From NCBI RefSeq assembly GCF_014648275.1, contig NZ_BMQU01000002.1:328558-392557 (forward strand): a stretch of 64,000 nucleotides of DNA, in the 5' to 3' direction. Under the pieces are notes generated by a model. The model worked only from the letters and a program-made list of their open reading frames with translations. It was not told where the DNA came from and did no database searches. Source of the stretch: Pseudomonas laurentiana (GTDB lineage: Bacteria > Pseudomonadota > Gammaproteobacteria > Pseudomonadales > Pseudomonadaceae). Positions within the stretch are counted from its first letter, which is position 1. Every line of letters starts with the position of its first letter. Positions 1 to 8,890 of this stretch are shown in pieces. The translations under genes and the position numbers were made by a program.

Positions 1-229
1 ACGACTTGCCGGCTCCGCTACGACCGATAATGCCGAACACCTCCCCGTGACGAATTGCCAGGTTGAGGTCGCTCAATGCCGGCTGGGGATTACCCGGGTA
101 GTGCTTGCCTAACCCCTGTAGACGAATGTGTGCTGGCTCGCGCAGGCTGCTCACCGCCGCACCGCTTCGGGCTGAAGGCACCTGGGCCAGATCATCAGGT
201 ACAACCTTGAGTGCAGTGTGCTGGGTCAT
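1..229 (-). CDS. metN: ABC transporter ATP-binding protein, MetN-like (partial, cut by window edge)
   Basis: Only the first 76 codons are present; the rest lies beyond the left edge. Reading the minus strand from the ATG at 229 gives an N-terminal extension of about 35 residues, then an ABC ATPase start (strand 1, then [16 protein letters not shown]). The last eight residues are a Walker A motif. It is the third gene after metI and metQ on the same strand, so it should be the energising subunit of a MetNIQ-type importer. Because an SfnB-like gene heads the operon, the cargo may be methionine or another organosulfur compound rather than methionine alone. The N-terminal extension before the ATPase core is longer than in typical MetN. 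Confidence 0.85.
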   Translation of the reverse strand, partial: MTQHTALKVVPDDLAQVPSARSGAAVSSLREPAHIRLQGLGKHYPGNPQPALSDLNLAIRHGEVFGIIGRSGAGKS

Positions 230-267
230 CTGAATAGGCTTCCTGACAGCCACGATGCCGACGGGGC

Positions 268-1038
268 TTAGAAGCCCGGGGCAATCTGGCCTTTGTAACG
301 GGCAAGGATGAATTCGCGCACGTGTGGCGAGTTCAGCTCTTTGGCCAATTTCTGCAGGGCCGGGCTCTGCAGGTTGTCCGGACGGGCGACCAGGTATTCA
401 ACATAGAGGTCCTTGCCCTTTTCGACGATCAGCGCACTGCTGGTGTCGATACCGGCTTCAAGGGCATAGTTGGCGAACACGAAAGCCAGATCGACCTGGT
501 TCACCGATCGCGCCAACAGTGCGCCTTCCAGTTCACGAATCTTCAATTTTTTCGGGTTCTCGGCGATATCGCGCTGGGTCGCCAAGGTATTGCTTGGGTC
601 TTTCAGCGTGATCAGGCCAGCTTCATGCAGCAAGACCAACGCCCGGCCCGTGTTGACCGGGTCGTTGGGAATCGCCACCGAGGCGCCGTCCTTCAGTTCC
701 GACAGGTGCTTGATCTTGGTTGAATAAGCGCCAAAGGGCTCGATATGTACACCGACCACTGGCACCAGGTTGGTATGACGGGTCTTGTTGAATTCGTCGA
801 GGAACGGTCGGTACTGGTAGTAGTTGGCGTCGAGGTTCTTTTCTGCGAGTTGCAGGTTGGGCTGGATGAAGTCGGTGAACACTTTGATGTCCAGATCGAC
901 ACCTTCCTTGGCCAGTGCCGGTTTTACGAATTCGAGAATTTCCGCATGTGGAACCGGGGTGGCACCCACCACCAGTTTTTCACCCGCCTGAGCGCTGAAC
1001 GCGACCACGGCAGCCAGTATGGCAATAGCCTTTTTCAT
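268..1038 (-). CDS. metQ: MetQ/NlpA-family substrate-binding protein
   Basis: A 256-residue periplasmic binding protein of the NlpA/MetQ family. The start at 1038 is chosen because AAGGAGTC precedes it and it gives a clean signal peptide ([18 protein letters not shown], cleavage before GEKL); a longer frame upstream has no such support. The mature protein begins with the family pattern [14 protein letters not shown] and holds the typical [16 protein letters not shown] and [14 protein letters not shown] segments. There is no lipobox cysteine, so it should be a soluble periplasmic protein, unlike E. coli MetQ. It sits 98 bp after metI and 38 bp before metN. The ligand (methionine or another sulfur compound) cannot be read from the sequence. 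Confidence 0.9.
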   Translation of the reverse strand: MKKAIAILAAVVAFSAQAGEKLVVGATPVPHAEILEFVKPALAKEGVDLDIKVFTDFIQPNLQLAEKNLDANYYQYRPFLDEFNKTRHTNLVPVVGVHIEPFGAYSTKIKHLSELKDGASVAIPNDPVNTGRALVLLHEAGLITLKDPSNTLATQRDIAENPKKLKIRELEGALLARSVNQVDLAFVFANYALEAGIDTSSALIVEKGKDLYVEYLVARPDNLQSPALQKLAKELNSPHVREFILARYKGQIAPGF

Positions 1039-1136
1039 CACAGTGACTCCTTGAACAGTAGAGGATTGGCCGTCGTGGGGTGGACGTGGGGCCACAGTTG
1101 GCAGCACTACCCGGCTGCCACTCGGGAAAGCATTTT

Positions 1137-1802
1137 TCAGCGCCGGCTGTAGCGCACCACCAGCCGGTCACCACTGACCTGCAGGGCCTGCACCAGGACA
1201 ATCAACAGGAGCACGGTGACGACCATCACATCGGTCTGGAAACGCTGATAACCAAAGCGAATGGCCAGATCGCCCAAACCGCCGCCACCGATCACGCCGG
1301 CCATGGCGGTGTAATCCACCAGGACAATGGCGGTGACGGTCACCGCAGCGATCAGCCCGGTACGGGCTTCAGGCAGCAAGGTGTGCCAGATGATCTGCCA
1401 GGTGCTGCCGCCCATTGATTGGGTTGCCTCGACCAGGCCACGGTCGACCTCGCGCAGGGCGGTTTCCACCAGACGGGCGAAGAACGGCGTGCAGCCCACC
1501 ACCAGCGGCGGAATGGCGCCCGCCACCCCCAGTGAAGTACCCGTCAACAGGGTGGTTACCGGTACCAGAACAATCAGCAGGATAATGAACGGCAACGAAC
1601 GCAAGGTGTTCACCAGCACCGACAGGCTGCGGTACACACCCGGGGTTTCGTGCAGTTGCTGTTTGCCGGTGAGGTACAACCACACACCCAACGGCAGGCC
1701 CAGCAGCACGGTAAAACTCAGCGCTGCGCCGAGCATGGTCAAGGTATCGAGGCAGGCCTGAGCGATTTCCCCACCATTGAGATTGGCGAACAGTTCGTTC
1801 AT
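1137..1802 (-). CDS. metI: ABC transporter permease, MetI-like
   Basis: A 221-residue inner-membrane permease of the normal MetI length with about five or six hydrophobic segments. The EAA-type cytoplasmic loop is visible as EATQSMGGSTWQIIWHTLLP at about residues 124-143, and the family signature GVIGGGGLGDLAIRFGYQRF follows. It begins 26 bp after the SfnB-like gene on the same strand and precedes metQ, giving the order enzyme-permease-binding protein-ATPase. The partner ATPase is the partial gene at the left edge. Confidence 0.92.
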   Translation of the reverse strand: MNELFANLNGGEIAQACLDTLTMLGAALSFTVLLGLPLGVWLYLTGKQQLHETPGVYRSLSVLVNTLRSLPFIILLIVLVPVTTLLTGTSLGVAGAIPPLVVGCTPFFARLVETALREVDRGLVEATQSMGGSTWQIIWHTLLPEARTGLIAAVTVTAIVLVDYTAMAGVIGGGGLGDLAIRFGYQRFQTDVMVVTVLLLIVLVQALQVSGDRLVVRYSRR

Positions 1803-1828
1803 CCCTTCACTCCTCAGTGCAGTCCAGC

Positions 1829-3052
1829 CTACGACCAGTCATGGCGTGGCGGTTTAACCCCATTGAGCAACCAGTTGCCCACCACGTGGTACTTCCAGCG
1901 CACCGGGTCGTGCAAGGTATGCACGCGGGCGTTGCGCCAATGCCGGTCATGGTTGTGCACGGCCAGCGAGGAACGCGTGCCGCCCAACTCGAACAGACGG
2001 TTGCTGGCTTCCAGGGCAATTTCCGTGGTCAGCACCTTGGCCTTGGCGACCGCCACCGAAGCCAGCGCCACCCCCTCTTCGTCCGGGGCCGCCCGCACGC
2101 TGTCCATAACCTTGCCGGCGCGCTCCAGCAACGCTTCAGCGGCCTCCAGGCGAATGCTCAGGTTGCCGACCTGCACGATGGTCAGCGGATCTTCGCTGGC
2201 CTTGGCCAGCCCGGCATCGATCCAGGGCCGTGCATGTTCACGCACAAAGCGCACGGTGTCGCGCAGCGCAGCCTGGGCGATCCCGGCATCGATGGCGGCG
2301 GTCGTGATTTGTGCAAACGGCCCGGCCAGGGTCGGGCTCTCGTACGAGCGATAGGTCTGGAACACATTGAACGCCGGTACCCGCAGGTTCTGCGCCAATA
2401 CCGTACCGCTGGCGGTATTGCGCTGCCCGATACTGGCCCAATCGTCGACCACGGTCAGCCCAGCCGTGTGGCGAGGCGCAAACGCCAGGTGCGCCCTGCC
2501 CTCGGCATCCAGCGCCAGCACGCCCAGCCAGTGAGCGTAGAGCGAACCGGTGCAGTAACCCTTGCGCCCATTGATGACGATGGACTCGCCATCGCGGGTA
2601 AAGTGCGTCTGGATGTCCTGTACCGTCTTGCCGCCGGTTTCCGACAGTGCGTTGGCGAAGCGATTGCCTTTGAGCGCCAGGCCAAAGAAAAAGCGTTTCT
2701 GCGCTTCACTGCCCTGCAGACGGATGTCTTCGAGCAAGCAATAGTGGTTTTGTGGAATCTGCCCCAGCGAAGCATCGGCAGCGGAAATAATGGCAATCAC
2801 TTCGGCCAGGGTGGCATAGGACACCTCCGCGCCGCCGAAAGCCTTGGGCACGGTAATCCCCCACAGGCCACTGTTGGAAAACACGTCCACCACCTCAGCG
2901 GGTACCTGGCGCTGACGGTCTCGCTCAGCGTCGCCCTCCAGCAGGAATGCCGCAACCTTATGCGCAACGGCAATGGCTTCGGCATCACTGCGAATGACAT
3001 GCGCATCCGGTTCAGAAAGCGGGTAATGGGCGCTGGTCAGGTTGTTTGACAT
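1829..3052 (-). CDS. sfnB: SfnB-family sulfur-acquisition flavin oxidoreductase (acyl-CoA dehydrogenase fold)
   Basis: A 407-residue protein with the acyl-CoA dehydrogenase/DszC fold: N-terminal helical domain (about 25-130, with LWGITVPKAFGGAEVSYATL), middle beta domain (about 135-240, RKGYCTGSLYAHWLGVLA) and C-terminal helical domain ending ARVHTLHDPVRWKYHVVGNW, as in FMNH2-dependent sulfur-compound monooxygenases. The SfnB group is known in Pseudomonas as part of the sulfur-starvation response to sulfones and sulfonates. Leading an operon with MetNIQ-type transport genes fits uptake and desulfurisation of one compound. A sigma-54-type promoter lies about 60 bp upstream, which fits control by an SfnR-like activator. 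The exact substrate is unknown. Confidence 0.85.
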   Translation of the reverse strand: MSNNLTSAHYPLSEPDAHVIRSDAEAIAVAHKVAAFLLEGDAERDRQRQVPAEVVDVFSNSGLWGITVPKAFGGAEVSYATLAEVIAIISAADASLGQIPQNHYCLLEDIRLQGSEAQKRFFFGLALKGNRFANALSETGGKTVQDIQTHFTRDGESIVINGRKGYCTGSLYAHWLGVLALDAEGRAHLAFAPRHTAGLTVVDDWASIGQRNTASGTVLAQNLRVPAFNVFQTYRSYESPTLAGPFAQITTAAIDAGIAQAALRDTVRFVREHARPWIDAGLAKASEDPLTIVQVGNLSIRLEAAEALLERAGKVMDSVRAAPDEEGVALASVAVAKAKVLTTEIALEASNRLFELGGTRSSLAVHNHDRHWRNARVHTLHDPVRWKYHVVGNWLLNGVKPPRHDWS

Positions 3053-3112
3053 AGGTTCCTCACGGCTTACTCATCGTCGGCCACCACCCTCGGCGGCCTT
3101 TCAATGCGTCAG

Positions 3113-3128
3113 TGCAGGAGCCGTGCCA
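3113..3128 (-). promoter_or_regulatory. Sigma-54 promoter for sfnB-metIQN
   Basis: The minus strand reads TGGCACGGCTCCTGCA. Against the consensus TGGCAC-N5-TTGC it has a complete -24 TGGCAC, the right spacing, and CTGC at -12 with the essential GC retained. It would put the transcript start about 50 bp before the SfnB start codon. Sigma-54 control is established for sfn genes through SfnR, so match, position and gene type agree. Confidence 0.75.
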
Positions 3129-3437
3129 GTATTTTTATCCTTATATTTCAGCAGCTTATAAATATTGTTGAAATCGATACAGCGCAAAAACCAGCAAAGT
3201 GTTGGACACCTGTTGCCTGGCGAACAGGTGGCCGGGCATCACAACCCTGTTGCGTGGCAGCCGCACGGCGATAAACAAAAACGATACCCGCTTAAAGATT
3301 TCCAAGAGGCCGCCCCACGGCCTGCGGCCGTAGACTCACCCCACTCCGCGATGCGGTCAGGTGATTCCTGCCGGTCATCACTGTTTTCGAATGCCCGGCG
3401 GAATTTTCACCACTACAAAAACAAAAGGTGAATGCGC
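3129..3437. other. Divergent intergenic region between sfnB and galT
   Basis: About 310 bp without a convincing gene. The left part (about 3130-3180) is AT-rich and could carry activator sites for the sigma-54 promoter. The right part should hold the galT promoter and a site for the gallate regulator, but no clear LysR-type motif was recognised. An 88-codon open frame on the plus strand has no ribosome-binding site and low-complexity composition, so it is not called. Confidence 0.5.
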
Positions 3438-4775
3438 ATGCTTAATCAAACTGTCGATGTGAAAGCGTGGATCGACAACCGGCCCGTGACACGCTACCAG
3501 TGGCTTATCCTTGGTTTGTGCTTCCTCATCGTCCTGTTCGACGGCTTCGACGTCGCGGTCATGGGCTTCATCGCCCCTTCACTGATGCAAGAATGGGGAC
3601 TGTCCCGTGCGGCTTTCGGCCCGGTGATGAGTGCGGGCATGGTGGGCCTGGCAATAGGGGCCCTGACCGCCGGCCCCTACGCCGACCGCTTCGGGCGCAA
3701 GCGCGTACTGGTTTTCGCCGTGACCGGCTTCAGTCTCCTGAGCCTGGGCTGTGCATTTGCTCGCAACCCTTATGAGCTGGCGACCTTGCGCCTGCTGATC
3801 GGTATCGCGCTGGGCGCGGCATTGCCAAACACCACGACCCTGCTCTCGGAATACCTCCCCGAGCGCAACCGTTCACTGCTCATCACCCTCATGTTCACCG
3901 GGTTCAACCTGGGCTCGGGTGCCGGTGGCCTACTGGCGGCCTGGCTCATCCCTTTGCATGGCTGGCAATCGGTACTGATGGCTGGCGGTATTCTGCCCTT
4001 GCTGCTCCTGCCCGGTCTTTGGTTCCTGCTGCCGGAGTCGGCGCGCTTCCTGGCGGCACGCAATGCGCCCGCAAGCCAGATTGCCAAGGTCTTGAACCGG
4101 CTGGGCGGTACCTTCGATGCGAACACCTGCTTTACCGTTGCCGAACCCAAGGCGCAGCATAAAGCACCTGTACGCATGCTGTTCAGTGAGCGCTATCGCC
4201 TCGGTACCCTGGCCCTCTGGATGACCTACTTCATGGGCCTGCTGGTGATCTACCTGACCATGGGCTGGCTGCCAACGCTACTGCGTGACAGCGGCCTGAG
4301 CATCGAGCGAGCAGCCACCCTTACCGGGTTGTTCCAGATCGGCGGCACCGTCGGTGCGATCGTCGTCGGCTGGATCATGGACCGTCGCAACCCGAACGGC
4401 GTTATCGCCACATCCTATGCCTTGGGGGGCACCTTCATCCTCTTGCTTGGGGCCTTGAGCCTGGAGTCGAACGTGCTGGCCGTGGGCGTGATCGCCGCCG
4501 GCTTCTTCATGAGCGGCGCACAAACCGGTCTGAATGCCTTCGCACCCAACTACTACCCAACGGATTTTCGCGCCACCGGCGTCAGTTGGATGCTCGGCAT
4601 CGGCCGCTTCGGGGCGATTTTTGGCTCGCTGATCGGTGGCGTGATTCTAAGCTTGGGGCTAGGCCTGCCTACCCTGTTCACCCTCCTTGGCCTGCCGGCC
4701 TTCATCGCGGCCCTGGCGATTCTGGCCAACGGTCAGGCAAGGCGCCGCGCCAACCAGACGTTGATCGCGCAATGA
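3438..4775 (+). CDS. galT: Gallate/aromatic acid:H+ symporter (MFS, AAHS family)
   Basis: A 12-helix major facilitator of about 445 residues in the PcaK/BenK-type aromatic acid:H+ symporter family. Visible marks are FDGFDVAVMGFIAPSL in helix 1, the loop 2-3 motif GPYADRFGRKR and the helix 4-5 region RLLIGIALGAALPN. Two in-frame ATGs lie at 3432 and 3438; the AAAGGTG ribosome site ends one base before the first and seven before the second, so 3438 is preferred. galA follows after 25 bp, which identifies gallate as the probable substrate. The order matches the gal cluster known from P. putida. Confidence 0.9.
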   Translation: MLNQTVDVKAWIDNRPVTRYQWLILGLCFLIVLFDGFDVAVMGFIAPSLMQEWGLSRAAFGPVMSAGMVGLAIGALTAGPYADRFGRKRVLVFAVTGFSLLSLGCAFARNPYELATLRLLIGIALGAALPNTTTLLSEYLPERNRSLLITLMFTGFNLGSGAGGLLAAWLIPLHGWQSVLMAGGILPLLLLPGLWFLLPESARFLAARNAPASQIAKVLNRLGGTFDANTCFTVAEPKAQHKAPVRMLFSERYRLGTLALWMTYFMGLLVIYLTMGWLPTLLRDSGLSIERAATLTGLFQIGGTVGAIVVGWIMDRRNPNGVIATSYALGGTFILLLGALSLESNVLAVGVIAAGFFMSGAQTGLNAFAPNYYPTDFRATGVSWMLGIGRFGAIFGSLIGGVILSLGLGLPTLFTLLGLPAFIAALAILANGQARRRANQTLIAQ

Positions 4776-4800
4776 TCCGCTTCGTTTAAAGGAAACTCTC

Positions 4801-6063
4801 ATGGCACGTATTATTGGTGGTCTTGCGGTCTCGCACACCCCAACCATCGGCTTCGCAGTCGATCACGATAAACAGGACGAGGCGGCCTGGGCGCCAATTT
4901 TCCAAGGCTTCGAACCGATCAAAGCCTGGCTGAAAGAGCAGCAGCCCGATGTGTTGTTCTACATCTTCAATGACCATGTCACATCGTTCTTCTTTGACCA
5001 CTACGGTGCCTTCACCCTGGGTGTGGACGAGCGCTATGACGTGGCCGATGAAGGTGGCAACCCGCGTGCACTGCCGCCCATTGGTGGCCATGCGGCACTG
5101 TCACGGCACATCGGCGAAAGCCTGATGAGCGATGAGTTCGACATGGGCTTTTTCCGCGACAAACCCCTGGATCACGGTTTCTTCTCACCGATGTCGGCCC
5201 TGCTGCCCTGTGAGCCCGACTGGCCGGTGGAAATCGTCCCCCTTCAGGTCGGCGTCCTGCAGTTTCCAGTTCCCAGCGCAGCGCGGTGCTACAAACTGGG
5301 CCAGGCCCTGCGCCGTGCCATCGAGAGCTACCCGCAAGACCTCAAGGTTGCGATCGTGGCGACTGGCGGTGTGTCGCATCAGGTGCATGGCGAGCGCTGC
5401 GGCTTCAACAACCCACAGTGGGACGCCCAGTTCATCGACCTGTTCGTCAACGACCCGGTGCGCCTGACCGAAATGACCCTGGCCGAGTACGCTACACTCG
5501 GCGGCATGGAGGGTGCCGAAGTGATCACCTGGCTGATCATGCGCGGCGCGCTGTCCTCGACGGTGAAGCAACTGCACTACGACTACTACCTGCCATCCAT
5601 GACTGGCATCGCCACGCTGCTGCTGGAAAACCAGGCGCGTCCGGTACCGGCCGAATTGAATGCACGTCATCTGCAACACATGGGCCGTCAGTTGGCGGGT
5701 ATCGAGAAGCTGGAAGGCACTTACCCGTTCACACTGGAACGCAGTGCCAAAGGCTATCGCCTGAACAAGTTCCTGCACCGCATGATTGAGCCCAACTGGC
5801 GCCAGCGCTTTCTGGACGAGCCCGAAACCCTGTTCAAGGAAGCCGGGCTGAGCGAAGAAGAGTGTGAACTGGTGCGCCGACGTGATTGGCGGGGACTGAT
5901 TCACTACGGCGCGATCTTCTTCGTCCTGGAGAAGCTCGCCGCCGTACTCGGCATCGCCAACCTGCACGTCTATGCAGCGATGCGCGGCCAAAGCCTGGAA
6001 GACTTCATGAAAACCCGCAACCAACAAGTGCTGTATTCGGTGGCAGGTAAAACCGCACGCTGA
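4801..6063 (+). CDS. galA: Gallate dioxygenase
   Basis: A 420-residue extradiol dioxygenase of the LigAB superfamily, the length expected for GalA. The N-terminal LigB-like catalytic domain shows the iron ligands H12 (in LAVSHTPT), H59 (in FNDHVTSFFFD) and E240 (in GGMEGAE), plus H193 in GGVSHQVHG. The C-terminal part from about residue 290 is the fused LigA-like domain. It opens the gallate ring to 4-oxalomesaconate in the cytoplasm. It lies just after galT, and galBCD nearby encode the remaining steps to pyruvate and oxaloacetate. Confidence 0.95.
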   Translation: MARIIGGLAVSHTPTIGFAVDHDKQDEAAWAPIFQGFEPIKAWLKEQQPDVLFYIFNDHVTSFFFDHYGAFTLGVDERYDVADEGGNPRALPPIGGHAALSRHIGESLMSDEFDMGFFRDKPLDHGFFSPMSALLPCEPDWPVEIVPLQVGVLQFPVPSAARCYKLGQALRRAIESYPQDLKVAIVATGGVSHQVHGERCGFNNPQWDAQFIDLFVNDPVRLTEMTLAEYATLGGMEGAEVITWLIMRGALSSTVKQLHYDYYLPSMTGIATLLLENQARPVPAELNARHLQHMGRQLAGIEKLEGTYPFTLERSAKGYRLNKFLHRMIEPNWRQRFLDEPETLFKEAGLSEEECELVRRRDWRGLIHYGAIFFVLEKLAAVLGIANLHVYAAMRGQSLEDFMKTRNQQVLYSVAGKTAR

Positions 6064-6072
6064 TCGACGGAC

Positions 6073-6100
6073 GGGGCCTGAGCCAAAAAGCGAAGGCCCC
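6073..6100 (+). terminator. Hairpin after galA
   Basis: GGGGCCT and AGGCCCC can pair around a 14-base loop directly after the galA stop. There is no run of Ts, so it may be a partial terminator or an mRNA-stabilising stem limiting read-through into galP rather than a full intrinsic terminator. Confidence 0.4.
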
Positions 6101-6121
6101 GCTCCGCACCCTCCACCCCCT

Positions 6122-6151
6122 GCACCAGCACCAGCACCAGCACCAGCACCT
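6122..6151 (+). repeat. Hexanucleotide tandem repeat between galA and galP
   Basis: Four perfect GCACCA units followed by GCACCT, in the non-coding gap upstream of the porin gene. Copy number could vary by slippage. It does not contain a start codon or ribosome site. Confidence 0.85.
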
Positions 6152-6237
6152 GCCCAGGCTCATCCAGCCACAGCCCCATTCGACCTGCCCTGCAACTGGG
6201 CAGCGGCCACGCTTTGCTCAAAAAACGGAGAACAACA

Positions 6238-7485
6238 ATGAAAACAACCGTCACCCCGCGCCTGCTCTGTACCCTGGCGATGGCATCCGCACTGCCACTG
6301 GAGGGGTTCGCTGAGGGTTTCAGTGATGACGCCAGTGCGACACTGACCCTGCGGAATTTTTATCTGAATCGAAACTTCGTCGATCAGACCAGACAGGGCA
6401 AGGCCGAAGAATGGACGCAGAGTTTCATTCTCGACGCCAAGTCTGGCTTCACCCAGGGCACCGTCGGCTTTGGCCTGGATGTACTCGGCCTGTACAGCCT
6501 CAAGCTCGATGGCGGCAAAGGCACCACCAACACCCAGTTACTGCCAGTACATGACGACGGTCGGCCAGCAGACGACTATGCTCGCCTGGCCCTCGCAGCC
6601 AAGACCCGCGTATCGAAAACCGAACTGAAAGTTGGCGAGTGGATGCCCGTGTTGCCGATTCTGCGCGCCGATGACGCACGGTCGTTGCCGCAGACCTTCC
6701 AGGGCGCCCAGATCAGCTCACGGGAAATCGACCACCTGGCACTCTATGGCGGGCAACTCCGCGGCAACAGCCCACGCAACGACGCCAGCATGGAAGACCT
6801 GTCACTGTTCAACCGTAGCGCCTACACCTCTGACCGGTTCACCTTCGCGGGCGGCGAGTACCGCCTGAATCAGGACCGCACATTGATTGGCGTGTGGAAT
6901 GCCGAACTCAAGGACATCTACCAGCAACACTACCTGCAACTGCAGCACTCTCAACCGCTGGGGCGCTGGGTGCTAGGCGCAAACCTCGGCTATTTCTGGG
7001 GTAAGGAAGACGGCAGTGCACGTGCTGGCGAACTGGACAACCGCACCGCGTCCGGGTTGTTCTCCGCCAAGTACGGCGCCAGTACCGTCTACCTCGGGCT
7101 GCAGAAAGTCATGGGCAAGGACGAGTGGTTTCGTGTCAACGGCACCAGCGGTGGCGTGCTGGCCAACGACAGCTTCAACTCCAGCTATGAAAACGCCAGG
7201 GAGCGCTCCTGGCAGTTGCGCTACGACCACGATTTCGCCGGTTTCGGCGTCCCGGGCCTGACCTTCATGACCCGCTACATTCATGGCACCGACGTGCATA
7301 ACAGCAGCACCACCGACGGCACCGAATGGGGCCGCGAGAGCGAACTGACCTATACCGTGCAAAGTGGCAGCTTCAGGGCCCTCAATGTCAAATGGCGCAA
7401 CTCCAGCATCCGCCGCGACTGGGGCAGCACCAACAGCTTCGATGAGAACCGTCTGATCATCAGCTACCCACTCAGCCTGCTCTGA
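6238..7485 (+). CDS. galP: OprD-family outer-membrane porin, gallate cluster
   Basis: A 415-residue OprD/OccK-type porin. ATG 6238 follows an ACGGAG ribosome site and starts a signal peptide (MKTTVTPRLLCTLAMASALP, cleavage near EGFAEG). The mature protein has the family's opening FSDDASATLTLRNFYLNRNF, the conserved KVGEWMPVLPILRADDARSL segment near residue 135, alternating beta strands, and an end in NRLIISYPLSLL typical of a final outer-membrane strand. OprD porins admit small carboxylates, and placement between galA and galR makes gallate or related aromatic acids the likely cargo. It is separated from galA by a hairpin and a repeat, so it may be partly independently transcribed. Confidence 0.9.
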   Translation: MKTTVTPRLLCTLAMASALPLEGFAEGFSDDASATLTLRNFYLNRNFVDQTRQGKAEEWTQSFILDAKSGFTQGTVGFGLDVLGLYSLKLDGGKGTTNTQLLPVHDDGRPADDYARLALAAKTRVSKTELKVGEWMPVLPILRADDARSLPQTFQGAQISSREIDHLALYGGQLRGNSPRNDASMEDLSLFNRSAYTSDRFTFAGGEYRLNQDRTLIGVWNAELKDIYQQHYLQLQHSQPLGRWVLGANLGYFWGKEDGSARAGELDNRTASGLFSAKYGASTVYLGLQKVMGKDEWFRVNGTSGGVLANDSFNSSYENARERSWQLRYDHDFAGFGVPGLTFMTRYIHGTDVHNSSTTDGTEWGRESELTYTVQSGSFRALNVKWRNSSIRRDWGSTNSFDENRLIISYPLSLL

Positions 7486-7494
7486 CCCACCACC

Positions 7495-7526
7495 AACAGG
7501 CTGGCCGAAAGTCCGGTCGGCCTGTT
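7495..7526. terminator. Bidirectional terminator between galP and galR
   Basis: AACAGG and CCTGTT bracket an imperfect stem enclosing GGCC/GGCC complements, located between the convergent galP and galR genes and touching the galR stop. It could terminate both transcripts; U-tracts are short. Confidence 0.5.
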
Positions 7527-8733
7527 ATCCATCCACCTGCTCGCGAATCGCCTGGCGAATGATCGTCATCATGACCTGCGCGGCGGGCGAATGCAGGCAA
7601 CCATTGCGGTAGGTCAGGCCAATGGCACGGGTGGTCTGCTTCAACTGCACCGGCAGGATGCACAATGCCCCGGAGGCAATCTCCTGTTCCAGTTGGTGGG
7701 CAGACACGATGGCCAGCATGTCCGAGCACAGCAACAGCCCGCGAATGATTGCCAGGTCGCCACTTTCGACCACAGGCCAGGGCACGGCCAGGCCCGAGTC
7801 AGTGAACCAGGCGTCCAGCAATTGCCGCGCCGGCGAACCGGCCCGTGGCAATACCCAATGCGCCTCACTGAGCGCTTCGCGTCCAACCGGCACGCCGCAC
7901 AGCGGGTGGTCACGGCGCGCCAGTATGACCATTTCCTCAGTCAGCAAAGCCTCGCCGACCAGGTCCGACGCATAGTCAGCCGAACGCAAGGCCCCCAGGA
8001 TGAAATCGACATCGCCGGCTCGCAGCTCCGTAGCCAACAGGTCGAACGGGCTCTCATTGGTGATCACCCGAATGCCGGGGTGCGCGGCTGTGAGCCGAAC
8101 GATGGCGTCCGGCAGTATGCGGGTGCGGCCCAGCGGCAGCGCGCCGACATGCACCACGCCCTGCAATGTGCCCCGCATTGCAGTGATATCGGCCTGGATA
8201 TGCCGCAGTTCGTTCAGCGCACGGCGAATCGGAAAGACCATCTCGTGGCTGGCCCGCGTCGGTTGCAAGCCCCGTGGCGTTCGCTCGAACAGCGATTGCC
8301 CACAACCACCCTCCAGCACCTTGAGCGCTGCGCTGACGGCAGGTTGGCTCAAGCCAAAATGGCGCGCCACCGTCTGCATGTGACAGGTCTCGCAGAGCTT
8401 GACGAACACCTGCAAGCGCCGGGCCTGGAACAGGTAGAGCGGTTCGACCGCTTTGCCAACGGCACCCTCCAACAGGCGCGGCACGCTCTCCAGCTCCGCC
8501 AGAACACGTCGTGCCCGAGGCAGCGCCCGGGCGCCATAGTCGGTCAGGCGCATGCCGTTGACATGCCGCTCAAACAACGGCACCTCCAGGCGCGCCTCCA
8601 GCTCAGCGATTGCCCGGGTTACCACGGACTGCGCCCGGTAAACAGCCTCGGAGGCCTTCGACACACTGCCCAGTTCCGCCACCCGAACGAACGCTCGCAC
8701 CTGCATCAGGTTTGGAAGCTCATCAGCCAACAT
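7525..8733 (-). CDS. galR: LysR-type regulator of gallate genes with two N-terminal HTH units
   Basis: A 402-residue LysR-family regulator, about 100 residues longer than usual. Residues about 9-67 form a normal LysR helix-turn-helix (VRAFVRVAELGSVSKASEAV to LFERHVNGMRLTDYG). Residues about 106-162 form a second one (LQVFVKLCETCHMQTVARHF to LFERTPRGLQPT). A single LysR effector-binding domain follows (about 185-395, GVVHVGALPLGRTRILPDAI). It is convergent to galP and divergent from galBCD, so it is well placed to control both groups in response to gallate. Which HTH contacts DNA is not known from the sequence. Confidence 0.88.
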   Translation of the reverse strand: MLADELPNLMQVRAFVRVAELGSVSKASEAVYRAQSVVTRAIAELEARLEVPLFERHVNGMRLTDYGARALPRARRVLAELESVPRLLEGAVGKAVEPLYLFQARRLQVFVKLCETCHMQTVARHFGLSQPAVSAALKVLEGGCGQSLFERTPRGLQPTRASHEMVFPIRRALNELRHIQADITAMRGTLQGVVHVGALPLGRTRILPDAIVRLTAAHPGIRVITNESPFDLLATELRAGDVDFILGALRSADYASDLVGEALLTEEMVILARRDHPLCGVPVGREALSEAHWVLPRAGSPARQLLDAWFTDSGLAVPWPVVESGDLAIIRGLLLCSDMLAIVSAHQLEQEIASGALCILPVQLKQTTRAIGLTYRNGCLHSPAAQVMMTIIRQAIREQVDG

Positions 8734-8890
8734 TCGCGCTCATACCTTCTGAAAGTCTCATGCCGACGGAACTATGCCCCGGCACCCCGAGGACATCAAT
8801 AAGAAAAACGCATACCTCGAACAACTGAACGCATTATTCGCCTGTGGCGGTGAATGACATGCTTTTCAAAAAGCAGGAGGACACCTCGCC

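Noticed and set aside
3165-3431. 88-codon open frame upstream of galT
   Set aside because: No ribosome site, low-quality composition, and it overlaps the region expected to hold promoters.
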